From JAVBKB01 sp031554275 (GTDB taxonomy: Bacteria; Bacillota; Bacilli; JARBTR01): 7,993 nt of DNA. The first letter of the stretch is position 1. Each line of letters begins with the position of its first letter. The stretch spans positions 1-7,993 of the forward strand of contig JAVBKB010000085.1 of NCBI GenBank assembly GCA_031554275.1, given 5' to 3'. Below are positions 1 through 5,634 of the stretch, one piece after another. The position numbers and the translations under genes were made by a program. The notes beneath the pieces are model-generated. The model was not told the DNA's origin and ran no database searches. It saw only the letters and a program-made list of their open reading frames with translations.

Positions 1-374
1 ATGAAAAATGCTGCACTCCAGAGAAATCCAAACACTGCATAAGTAAACGGGTTAAAACTTTTTGCAAAATGAATAGTGAATGGATACCAGCCAATGGCAA
101 AGAGGACATAAATAATCCAAGGGTGACCAGTAGCAAAGAATAAATTCAGTAATAAATAGTACAAAATCACAGCACCACTGAGACCAAAGGCGAATTTCCG
201 GTTCCCAAACATCCGCGGTTTAATGACAGCCATTGGCCAAATGATGGCAGGTGGCACAGTGAAAAATACCCATGGATAGTCTGAATTAAATACATTAACA
301 ATAGTTAAAAAGGCGAGTGTATAGAGACTAGCAACAATTGTGAAACGATTTAACTGACTCCCTGAATGGTTCAC
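1..374 (-). CDS. Multi-pass membrane protein built from 2TM modules (partial, runs off the left edge)
   Basis: The frame opens with GTG at 374-372 and stays open for 124 codons to the window edge, so the C-terminus is missing. A good ribosome site (GGGGAG, 386-381) sits 6 bases before the GTG. The GTG overlaps the TGA of the preceding gene as GTGA, which implies translational coupling. The protein is almost entirely hydrophobic, with predicted helices near residues 11-30, 34-52, 62-80, 85-104 and 110 onward. Two units end in matching motifs, VNVFNSDYPWVFFTVP (residues 26-41) and LNLFFATGHPWIIYV (76-90). They resemble the helix pair of the neighbouring HAAS protein (VNFYYTPDVIWVVYP). This looks like a repeated 2TM-type domain. 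No catalytic residues are visible. Being last in a PadR operon suggests an envelope role, but the function is unknown. Confidence 0.8.
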   Translation of the reverse strand, partial: MNHSGSQLNRFTIVASLYTLAFLTIVNVFNSDYPWVFFTVPPAIIWPMAVIKPRMFGNRKFAFGLSGAVILYYLLLNLFFATGHPWIIYVLFAIGWYPFTIHFAKSFNPFTYAVFGFLWSAAFF

Positions 375-808
375 TGTCTTCTCCCCTTTCGCCAGTTACC
401 AAAGAAAAATAATCCTAGCGGCCACCAAAGAATGGCGAAAATCGGATAGACGACCCAGATCACATCGGGCGTGTAATAAAAATTTACAAAACTAAGTAGT
501 GCAATGATACTAAGACTCCCAAAGACTGAAAACATTAGCGCATTTTTAGAATATTGGTCTGGATTATGATCCCCAGTTTCTTCACGCAACCCGGTCAATA
601 TTTCATCCATATTGCCGAAGTCAACAATTGCCTTATTCATAGCATCTTCAAAAGCCTTTCCTCTGCCCATTAAATCTTCAGTTGCATCCGCAAACCGTTG
701 CTTAATGTCATCCATTACTTCTGTCTTCTTCAGACAGTCTGGAATATCTTTGAATCCTGCTTCAACATAACGATTAATGCGGTCCATTTCATGATTGTTC
801 AGTGTCAT
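371..808 (-). CDS. HAAS-domain protein with a C-terminal pair of membrane helices
   Basis: A 145-residue protein with two parts. Residues 1-80 are charged and helical (MDRINRYVEAGFKDIP, then a region with KKTEVMDDIKQRF), matching the HAAS/DUF1700-type domain that typically accompanies PadR regulators. Residues 91-112 and 116-136 form two hydrophobic helices ending in a basic tail (GNWRKGRRQ), like a 2TM domain. The start is supported by GGAGGAG at 822-816, spaced 7 bases from the ATG. It overlaps the PadR gene by 20 bases and the next gene by 4, so the three are almost certainly one transcript. From the family, the HAAS part is probably a cytoplasmic adaptor domain tethered to the membrane. 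What it senses or binds cannot be read from the sequence. Confidence 0.85.
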   Translation of the reverse strand: MTLNNHEMDRINRYVEAGFKDIPDCLKKTEVMDDIKQRFADATEDLMGRGKAFEDAMNKAIVDFGNMDEILTGLREETGDHNPDQYSKNALMFSVFGSLSIIALLSFVNFYYTPDVIWVVYPIFAILWWPLGLFFFGNWRKGRRQ

Positions 809-1124
809 TTTGTTTCTCCTCCAAAAATAAATTAATAATTTTCTTCATTTCTTGCCATTCTGCCATTTCCCTCGCTAAAACGGTTTTCCCGTTTGTCGTG
901 ATGTGATAGTAACGGCGCTTACTGCCATTGCTGACTTCCCCTTGATACGATGAGATCAGCTCTTGCTTCTGCAATCGCTGCAATACCGCATATAAAGTAG
1001 CTTCTTTAATCTCGAGCTTCTGCTCAGTCCGCATACTAATCTCACTAAATAGTTCATAACCATAGCGATCATGTTCATTAATTAAGCGCAAGAGGATTGC
1101 TTCCATATGTCTACTGGATAGCAC
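789..1124 (-). CDS. PadR-family transcriptional regulator
   Basis: A 111-residue winged-helix regulator of the PadR type. The N-terminal part (LSSRHMEAILLRLI, then YGYELFSEI) is helix 1-2 of the wing fold. EATLYAVLQRLQKQELI is the recognition helix region, and GSKRRYYHIT is the typical wing. The C-terminal helix (MAEWQEMKKIINLFLEE) is the dimerisation helix. I chose GTG at 1124-1122 because GGGAGGTGG (1138-1130) is an almost ideal ribosome site 8 bases away and it gives the usual family length. An in-frame ATG at 1151 would add nine residues but has only AAGGA placed very close. The gene leads the operon and overlaps the HAAS gene by 20 bases. PadR proteins usually repress their own operon, and the repeats at 1197-1228 fit that. 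The ligand is unknown. Confidence 0.9.
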   Translation of the reverse strand: MLSSRHMEAILLRLINEHDRYGYELFSEISMRTEQKLEIKEATLYAVLQRLQKQELISSYQGEVSNGSKRRYYHITTNGKTVLAREMAEWQEMKKIINLFLEEKQNDTEQS

Positions 1125-1196
1125 TGCTACCACCTCCCAATCATCTTTCATATTTCCTTCACTGACTATTCTATCTTATACAACTATACACAATAG

Positions 1197-1228
1197 AGTT
1201 CTATATAATATAGTTCTATCTAATATAG
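1197..1228 (-). promoter_or_regulatory. Tandem-repeat operator candidate for the PadR protein
   Basis: Two adjacent 15-base copies, AGTTCTATATAATAT (1197-1211) and AGTTCTATCTAATAT (1212-1226), differ at one base. Each contains a dyad: CTATAT-A-ATATAG (1201-1213, perfect arms) and CTATCT-A-ATATAG (1216-1228, one mismatch), with centres 15 bases apart. A weaker dyad, AACTATA/TAGAGTT, follows at 1182-1200. The block lies just downstream of the -10, over the expected transcription start of the padR operon, where a bound repressor would block initiation. The repeats are directly visible. Binding by this PadR protein is inferred. Confidence 0.6.
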
Positions 1229-1230
1229 TA

Positions 1231-1259
1231 ATATTATCATGTGGATCTGCTACTGTCAA
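1231..1259 (-). promoter_or_regulatory. Sigma-A promoter of the padR operon
   Basis: Read on the minus strand, a perfect TTGACA (-35, 1259-1254) is followed by a 17-base spacer and TAATAT (-10, 1236-1231, 4 of 6 to consensus). The predicted start is near 1225, giving a leader of about 100 bases before the GTG at 1124. The operator-like repeats overlap the start site. Confidence 0.65.
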
Positions 1260-1631
1260 CAGGTAGCAAAAAAACAACCAAACCCTAGATGAACTAGGTT
1301 AAACCGCTTCCTATCACACCTAGCACTCAGCCATAGCCCAGCTAAGACTTCCTAACACATAATCACTAAGCACATTCTAGCCTTTACAGCTAATCTCAGG
1401 TCCGTGCCTCCCCCTGCAGAAAATACCAAAAAGGAGTAAATTTCTTTAACAGGTTTTTTATTTGTTGGAAACGATTATCAAATAGTCAGATTTCTTTCTT
1501 ACCTATCACCTAATTACAATCGTTAAAGCCATTTTTTTCAGTAATATTTTTTTATTATTTTATAAACCCCATCAATACTACGCTTGTGTTCCCCCCCTCC
1601 CACACTTGAACTATTATGTAATAATTTTCTC
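1260..1631. other. Intergenic stretch between the divergent padR and doxX promoters
   Basis: No convincing coding frame is seen on either strand. On the minus strand there is a weak stem (AACCCTAG/CTAGGTT, 1281-1300) followed after 6 bases by seven T, possibly a weak terminator upstream of the padR promoter. TGGAAACGATTATCA (1466-1480) matches 11 of 14 positions of the Fur-type 7-1-7 sequence TGATAAT-N-ATTATCA. It also loosely resembles a catabolite-response element. A run of seven C lies at about 1591-1597. An AT-rich dyad, ATTAT-GTA-ATAAT (1613-1625), ends six bases before the doxX -35 and could be an operator. Confidence 0.4.
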
Positions 1632-1659
1632 TTGAATTTCTCTATCATATTGATATAAT
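1632..1659 (+). promoter_or_regulatory. Extended -10 promoter of the doxX-family gene
   Basis: TTGAAT (-35, 1632-1637, 4 of 6), a 16-base spacer, and consensus TATAAT (1654-1659) preceded by TGA, the extended -10 motif. The predicted start is near 1666, so the leader is only about 18 bases, just long enough for the ribosome site AAAGGAG at 1669-1675. Confidence 0.75.
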
Positions 1660-1683
1660 TCTAAACAGAAAGGAGTGATAACA

Positions 1684-2202
1684 ATGATTACTCAATGGCT
1701 AAGAAATAATACAGTAGCTGCAGGAATACTTGCAGTGATTCGTATTTATTGGGGATACAGCTGGCTTACAGCGGGATTCCACAAGATTAACGATGGTTTC
1801 GATGCAACTGGTTACTTAACAGGTGCTATTGCAAACCCTGTTGCAGGTCCAGATGGCGTAGTCTATCAAGGGTACGTAAGCTTCCTAGAGAACTTTGCGC
1901 TACCTCACGTAGAAATCTTTAATGTACTTGTCCCATGGGGTGAGTTCTTAGTTGGTTTAGGACTAATTCTAGGTTGCTTAACAACACTAGCAGCATTTTT
2001 CGGTTTGTTCATGAATTTCGCATTCTTATTATCTGGCGCAATCTCTCACATCCCAACTGATATCATCATGGGCGTGATTATCCTTACTGCTGGATACAAT
2101 GCAGGAAAATTTGGTCTAGATCGTTTTGTAATCCCATATTTCCACAAATTAGTTGGAGATATAAAGAAAAAGCCGGAAAAGCAGACGAAGGCTACAGCTT
2201 AG
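1684..2202 (+). CDS. DoxX-family integral membrane protein
   Basis: A 172-residue protein with four likely membrane helices, near residues 10-30, 77-98, 100-120 and 124-141. A loop of about 45 residues follows helix 1 (INDGFDATGYLTGAIANP onward) and the basic tail is cytosolic (DIKKKPEKQTKA). The pattern LAVIRIYWGYSWLTAGFHKI, the helix-2 motif PWGEFLVGLGLILG and the length are typical of the DoxX/DoxD family. Relatives are linked to quinone or thiol redox chemistry, but many members have no proven role. ATG 1684 is chosen because AAAGGAG (1669-1675) is 8 bases upstream. A GTG at 1675 is in frame but lies inside that ribosome site. The gene is a monocistron with its own promoter and terminator. 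No partner oxidoreductase gene is adjacent. Confidence 0.85.
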   Translation: MITQWLRNNTVAAGILAVIRIYWGYSWLTAGFHKINDGFDATGYLTGAIANPVAGPDGVVYQGYVSFLENFALPHVEIFNVLVPWGEFLVGLGLILGCLTTLAAFFGLFMNFAFLLSGAISHIPTDIIMGVIILTAGYNAGKFGLDRFVIPYFHKLVGDIKKKPEKQTKATA

Positions 2203-2226
2203 CCTCGCCGGACGGCACACTACACC

Positions 2227-2253
2227 AAACCATCCTTTCGGGGATGGTTTTTT
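2227..2253 (+). terminator. Intrinsic terminator of the doxX-family gene
   Basis: AAACCATCC (2227-2235) pairs perfectly with GGATGGTTT (2242-2250) across the 6-base loop TTTCGG. The T run spans 2248-2253. It begins 25 bases after the stop codon. Confidence 0.9.
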
Positions 2254-2297
2254 ATTTCATTGCATAATAAGCATATTCTGCACAATAAACCTGATCG

Positions 2298-2322
2298 AAG
2301 CTTATCAAACAAAGCTTTTTTT
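2298..2322 (+). terminator. Second U-tailed hairpin, no gene of its own
   Basis: AAGCTT (2298-2303) pairs with AAGCTT (2312-2317) across an 8-base loop, and seven T follow (2316-2322). It lies 45 bases after the first terminator. It may be a back-up terminator or the end of a short unannotated RNA. The stem is short, so it may be weak. Confidence 0.5.
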
Positions 2323-2471
2323 CTGTAAGAATTAACATCCTTTCAACAAGATACCTCTAGTCAGTTCCGTACCCCTCACGCGATTCGTGCATATCGTATA
2401 GTACTACCTATTCTTGAATAAGTTAGTTACAACAACATGCACGTCAATCCGCAAGTGAAGGGATGAGCGCC

Positions 2472-2582
2472 GTGGATGGACAAAAGAGGTTCGTTAAAGG
2501 GCTCCTATGGGGGCTCGGTCTGACAATTCCTATTTGGGTGATCATCATCTCCCTAATTAAATTCTTTAGTCAGTTATTTTAG
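2472..2582 (+). CDS. Small single-helix membrane protein, 36 residues
   Basis: An open frame from GTG (2472) to TAG (2580-2582). AAGGG at 2458-2462 sits 9 bases upstream of the GTG. An in-frame ATG at 2463 would add three residues but has no room for a ribosome site. The product starts with a basic, polar head (DGQKRFVKG, residues 2-10) and continues as a hydrophobic helix (about residues 11-32, including GLTIPIWVIIISLIKFF). The positive N-terminus, Gly/Trp-rich start of the helix and Pro in mid-helix look like a genuine small membrane protein rather than chance. I do not recognise a family and no promoter is clear. A large inverted repeat begins 3 bases after the stop and may terminate it. 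Confidence 0.55.
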   Translation: MDGQKRFVKGLLWGLGLTIPIWVIIISLIKFFSQLF

Positions 2583-2585
2583 TGA

Positions 2586-2703
2586 TACAAACAAAGAAAA
2601 AGTGGTACAGCCTTGTTGAGCCACAAATAAACTGCCCAGTAAAAACCAGACAGTTGTCTACTTTCACAGGGCAGTTCAAGGCTATTTTGCTTTTTCATTT
2701 GTA
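2586..2703. repeat. 118-base imperfect inverted repeat, probable bidirectional terminator
   Basis: Four arm segments pair in order: TACAAA (2586-2591) with TTTGTA (2698-2703), GAAAAAG (2596-2602) with CTTTTTC (2690-2696), AGCCTTG (2609-2615) with CAAGGCT (2677-2683), and AACTGCCC (2630-2637) with GGGCAGTT (2669-2676). The right arm carries the inner two segments without a gap, while the left arm has 14 extra bases between them. The loop holds a further small palindrome, AGACA-GT-TGTCT. T-rich tracts follow the stem on both strands. It lies between convergent genes (the 36-residue ORF and the LCP gene), so bidirectional termination is the simplest reading. A small non-autonomous mobile element is the alternative, though I see no clear target duplication. 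Confidence 0.55.
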
Positions 2704-2762
2704 CAATTTGAGGGAGATTTTCACAGTTCAAATCATCATCCTGGCAACGGAGCAAATGCGAT

Positions 2763-3905
2763 TTATTCAGTGGTTTTGCTTTCCTGATTACCACTGCTAG
2801 ATGGTTGTTCGGCTACAGCCTGCTCTTCTAGGTTACTGACATTGCTATCATTTGTTACGCCCGTTGTGTTTGAATCAGCATTACCCGTCACACCACTTTG
2901 ATTGACCGCCGGCTCACTACTAGTCGCCTGATCAAGTTCTAGATGTGCCCGCATCGCGTTAGAAACTCGCTCGCGGTCTTCCTCAGCTACAACCTGCATT
3001 GAAACACCCTCTATCGTTTCTCCAGTAGCATTAAGGTCCAGCACTTCCGTATGATCTAAGCAATCAAGATAGGTTCTTTGTAGCCCAATCATTTGTTCCA
3101 CTGTTAGATTAGTCCGTACATCATCGCCAACAACCTCAAGTACATCTTGGAATTGGAATAGCACTTCTGGACTCTTCGCCTTATCTTTCAATGCCGCGAG
3201 CACCTGACGTTGTCTTTTCTGACGACCAAAGTCACCTTCAGGGTCTTGCTTTCTCATCCGGCAATAAGCTAATGCTTCCTCGCCGTTTAGGGTAATTGGT
3301 CCTTGTTCAAAGTGAAACTGATCTGCATCGAATGCAAACGCATTATCAACTGTCACACCACCAAAAGCATCAATCAGTTTTGTGAATCCGGTAAAGTTTG
3401 TCGTCACGAAGAAATCAATTGGCACATTGAGGAACTGTTCAACGGTTCTTACGGTCATTTCTTCACTGCCATGCATATAGGCAGAATTTATCTTCGTTGT
3501 CGCTGTTGATTCATACCCCGCGAGTTCAACTTGTGTATCACGCGGAATGCTAACAAGCTTTGAATCACCAGTATGGGGATTAATTGTAAAAAGCATCAGT
3601 ACATCTGCACGACCTTCATTCACTTTGGCATCAACCCCCATTAGTAACACGCTGATCGGTTCTTCTCGCTCAATAATATCATCCGTTCCCTCTGTTTCCG
3701 GTCGTAATTCCGTCTCATTAATTGCCACATGCGTTTTTTCTAGTGATTTATTGGCAATCAATACCGCATAAATGACGATTCCACTAGCAAATAAAAATAG
3801 GACCATCAACACAACAAGTGCTGGTTTCAGCCATGTTCGCTTCTCCGACCTCTTCAACTTCTTTGATTTTCTAACTAAATCTGTATGCATTTTATGATCA
3901 GTCAT
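2763..3905 (-). CDS. LytR-CpsA-Psr (LCP) family cell-wall glycopolymer transferase
   Basis: A 380-residue protein with a basic cytoplasmic head (residues 1-26), one membrane helix (about 27-50) and an extracellular LCP domain (about 84-240). Family hallmarks are ISVLLMGVDA (84-93), GRADVLMLFTINP (98-110, with D101), the SIPRD motif with R122, TKINSAY (137-143), and the block around residues 214-234 with RMRKQDPEGDFGRQKRQRQ, which supplies the pyrophosphate-binding Arg and Asp residues. LCP enzymes move wall teichoic acid or other polymers from undecaprenyl-phosphate carriers to peptidoglycan. After a conserved C-terminal part, residues 325-380 are a Ser/Thr/Asn/Glu-rich, low-complexity tail. 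ATG 3905 has GAGGAG about 11 bases upstream, slightly far but the best start. It is transcribed alone toward the inverted repeat at 2586-2703. The polymer is unknown. Confidence 0.92.
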   Translation of the reverse strand: MTDHKMHTDLVRKSKKLKRSEKRTWLKPALVVLMVLFLFASGIVIYAVLIANKSLEKTHVAINETELRPETEGTDDIIEREEPISVLLMGVDAKVNEGRADVLMLFTINPHTGDSKLVSIPRDTQVELAGYESTATTKINSAYMHGSEEMTVRTVEQFLNVPIDFFVTTNFTGFTKLIDAFGGVTVDNAFAFDADQFHFEQGPITLNGEEALAYCRMRKQDPEGDFGRQKRQRQVLAALKDKAKSPEVLFQFQDVLEVVGDDVRTNLTVEQMIGLQRTYLDCLDHTEVLDLNATGETIEGVSMQVVAEEDRERVSNAMRAHLELDQATSSEPAVNQSGVTGNADSNTTGVTNDSNVSNLEEQAVAEQPSSSGNQESKTTE

Positions 3906-3920
3906 AGTCAGTTCATCTCC

Positions 3921-4064
3921 TCAAAGCATCGTGTATTTCACAAATAAACCCTCACAGGCATCCTTGTTTCGATTATTTCCTACGTCAAAAGCAGCCTTGA
4001 TTTCATCTAATGGTGTTTCCGCAGTATACGTAAATCTAGTAGAACTTCCATGGTGGTAACCCCC
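3921..4064 (-). pseudogene. Short coding-like remnant just upstream of the LCP gene, possibly frameshifted
   Basis: A 47-codon open frame runs from 4064 to a TGA at 3923-3921, ending 15 bases before the LCP start so that its stop overlaps the LCP ribosome site. Its translation looks protein-like (for example TAETPLDEIKAAFDVGNN, then KDACEGLFVKYTML) but it has no ATG, GTG or TTG start. One frame away, ATG at 4051-4049 has a strong ribosome site (AAGGGGG) 8 bases upstream and encodes only 14 codons (MEVLLDLRILRKHH). A single -1 shift between the two would give a protein of about 44 residues. I see no clear slippery heptamer, so a disabling indel is more likely than programmed frameshifting. I do not recognise the family, and a chance frame is possible. 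Confidence 0.3.
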
Positions 4065-4624
4065 TTACTTACTTGTCTCTGACAAGGATTTAGGTGATTT
4101 GCACTACGCCTCAGAACGAGACGATAACAATAGAAACTACCTCTATATCAAATTTATGTCACGATCAGACTGCTAATAAACTGCTATTCTAGAATTATAT
4201 TTTTGGGTTCACAATTTAGTTTGACGATAAATTTAGAAAAAGTCAACAGCTTATTGTTCCAATAAATAGAACATATTTCCTGTATATTACTTAAGAGATC
4301 GTGCTTTCTTGCCTATTCAGATAGATGTTAATGACAGTACCATTTGATTCACTTCACAGCTTACTCAGCACATGGCCTGTGATGATAAATGACAACAAGT
4401 TTCCATTCACAAGTCAACTACAAGCGTAACACTGATGATTTTGCCGAGATCAACAGACATGGGAAATTGATCATTCTGCAACCTGACTGTGAGTTACATC
4501 GATAAGTAAACTAGTCACTATAAGTGATTGGTGGACACGAGTGTCTTTGTTTTGATTATTCCGATATGCCTTTATGATTCTGGCAGAAAACTTTTTTTCA
4601 AGGAGAGCGTTCTGTTTTCTGTAG
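4065..4624. other. Long intergenic stretch without a defensible gene
   Basis: No gene with both a ribosome site and protein-like content is seen on either strand. The stretch holds a small perfect hairpin (CTTGTC-TCT-GACAAG, 4072-4086), a TATAAT on the minus strand (4199-4194) without a matching -35 that might belong to the LCP transcript, and a 38-codon plus-strand frame (4389-4505) lacking a ribosome site. A weak stem (TGCC/GGCA) at about 4567-4585 is followed by seven T and could be a poor terminator. Confidence 0.4.
4565..4577 (+). repeat. 13-base direct repeat, second copy at 5253-5265
   Basis: TATGCCTTTATGA occurs here and again at 5253-5265, bracketing the XRE-cupin gene 688 bases apart. 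The second copy forms one arm and the loop of the inner hairpin of that gene's terminator. In the first copy, TGCC can pair with GGCA a few bases later. Both copies may be parts of related hairpins, or the match may be coincidental. Confidence 0.4.
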
Positions 4625-4652
4625 TTGAAAGGTGAGCGTAATCATATATAAT
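4625..4652 (+). promoter_or_regulatory. Sigma-A promoter of the XRE-cupin gene
   Basis: TTGAAA (-35, 4625-4630, 5 of 6), a 16-base spacer and consensus TATAAT (4647-4652). The predicted start is near 4659, giving a leader of about 23 bases. The GAAGGAG at 4654-4660 therefore straddles the start of the RNA, and GGGGGA (4672-4677) is the working ribosome site. Confidence 0.75.
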
Positions 4653-4681
4653 AGAAGGAGACATTTATTTCGGGGGACATT

Positions 4682-5221
4682 ATGAATATTGGCCAGAAGA
4701 TCAAAAGATTACGCCAAGAAAAGAATTTAACACAAGATGAACTTGCTAGCAGATGTGAATTGTCAAAGGGATTTATTTCGCAACTTGAACGCGACCTGAC
4801 TTCCCCATCCTTGACAACACTTGATAATATTTTAGAATGCCTAGGTACCAGCTTGAAAGATTTCTTCAACGATTATATGGATGAGCGTGTTGTCTTCACA
4901 CCAAACGATTTCTATGTGGCAAAGGATGAAGAGTTACACTATAGCTTGGAGTGGATTGTACCAAATGCACAGAAGAATCTCATGGAACCCATTTTGCTTA
5001 CGATTGAGGCAGGGGGTCAGTATAAAGAAGAAAGCGCGCATTTTGGTGAAGAATTTGGTTATGTGTTGCAAGGCAGCATCACTATTCATCTAGGGAATAA
5101 GAAGTACAAAGCACGAAAAGGTGACTCGTTTTCCTACAATGCAAATGTCGATCATTACATTGAAAACGCTGGGAAAACGCTAGCAAAAGTACTTTGGGTG
5201 TCTTCACCACCTTCATTCTAA
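4682..5221 (+). CDS. XRE-family transcriptional regulator with C-terminal cupin domain
   Basis: A 179-residue two-domain regulator. Residues 5-60 are an XRE/lambda-repressor type helix-turn-helix (IGQKIKRLRQEKNLTQDELA, then LSKGFISQLERDLTSPSLTT). Residues 105-172 are a small beta-barrel cupin. Cupin motif 1 is seen around H120, E123/E124 and G131 (HFGEEFGYVLQG), and motif 2 around G147, D148 and H158 (GDSFSYNANVDHYIEN). The metal or ligand pocket is therefore only partly conserved. Such proteins often control polyamine, amino-acid or sugar uptake genes and sense a small molecule through the cupin; in several Firmicutes a similar gene leads a spermidine/putrescine transport operon. Here it is a monocistron ending in a strong terminator, so its targets are elsewhere or limited to itself. 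ATG 4682 has GGGGGA four bases upstream. Confidence 0.9.
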   Translation: MNIGQKIKRLRQEKNLTQDELASRCELSKGFISQLERDLTSPSLTTLDNILECLGTSLKDFFNDYMDERVVFTPNDFYVAKDEELHYSLEWIVPNAQKNLMEPILLTIEAGGQYKEESAHFGEEFGYVLQGSITIHLGNKKYKARKGDSFSYNANVDHYIENAGKTLAKVLWVSSPPSF

Positions 5222-5236
5222 GAGAAATTAAGTCCC

Positions 5237-5293
5237 CCTCACATCTAACCAGTATGCCTTTATGACAAAGGCGGACAAGATGTGAGGTTTTTT
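5237..5293 (+). terminator. Strong intrinsic terminator of the XRE-cupin gene
   Basis: CCTCACATCT (5237-5246) pairs perfectly with AGATGTGAGG (5278-5287), followed by six T (5288-5293). The loop carries a second hairpin, GCCTTT (5256-5261) with AAAGGC (5267-5272). It starts 15 bases after the stop codon. Confidence 0.92.
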
Positions 5294-5442
5294 CATGACT
5301 AAGCTACCTATAAAATGTCCAAACACATTAGAACTAGCTATTTAGAGCGTGAAGCTACTGAGTGAGATTAATTTATTGAGTGGTTTGTTCATACAGCTTC
5401 AGGAGACTGCTGTTAATCGGTATCTGTTTGCGGCAATCTAAC

Positions 5443-5470
5443 TTGAACGATTCTATTAGCAGCGTATACG
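5443..5470 (+). promoter_or_regulatory. Weak promoter candidate for the ABC-F leader
   Basis: TTGAAC (5443-5448, 4 of 6), a 16-base spacer and TATACG (5465-5470, 4 of 6). The predicted start near 5477 lies just before the ribosome site of the possible leader peptide, which fits, but both boxes are imperfect. Confidence 0.3.
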
Positions 5471-5497
5471 AGGCTTATTAGGAGAGGGGTGGTCCCG

Positions 5498-5536
5498 GTG
5501 GATAACCAACAGAAGATGAAACTTGCAAGCCAATAA
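5498..5536 (+). CDS. Possible 12-codon leader peptide of the ABC-F gene
   Basis: GTG at 5498 opens a short frame, MDNQQKMKLASQ, ending with TAA at 5534-5536. A purine-rich stretch (GGAGAGGGG, 5481-5489) lies 8 bases upstream and may serve as ribosome site, although it is not a perfect match. Short upstream ORFs are known to control other resistance-type ABC-F genes by ribosome-dependent attenuation. Nothing here proves that this frame is translated. Confidence 0.3.
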   Translation: MDNQQKMKLASQ

Positions 5537-5634
5537 GGACTGCTCAGCGATCACCTCTGCAAAGAGTCATTCTGATTTACTTTAACCGCTATGTACACAG
5601 AGACAGCTTGCTGACGCAAAGAGTGGTAACTGGC

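Noticed and set aside
1268..1300. Minus-strand stem AACCTAG/CTAGGGTT followed by seven T
   Set aside because: The stem is bulged, is separated from the T run by six bases, and has no gene upstream to terminate; it is only mentioned in the intergenic entry.
2395..2400. TATAGT as -10 for the 36-residue membrane peptide
   Set aside because: No acceptable -35 lies 16-18 bases upstream.
2579..2800. Overlapping 71- and 72-codon frames on both strands
   Set aside because: They run through the inverted repeat and the end of the LCP gene and have no plausible protein character; they are artefacts of the repeat.
4389..4505. 38-codon plus-strand frame starting at ATG, with somewhat protein-like content (DDFAEINRHGKLIILQ)
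   Set aside because: There is no ribosome site before the ATG, no promoter and no recognisable family, so it is not listed as a gene.
5481..5506. GGGGTGGTCCCGGTGG resembling a T-box antiterminator motif
   Set aside because: The consensus is not matched (it needs GGTGGNACC) and neither a stem I nor a specifier loop is recognisable; the following gene is also not a typical T-box target.
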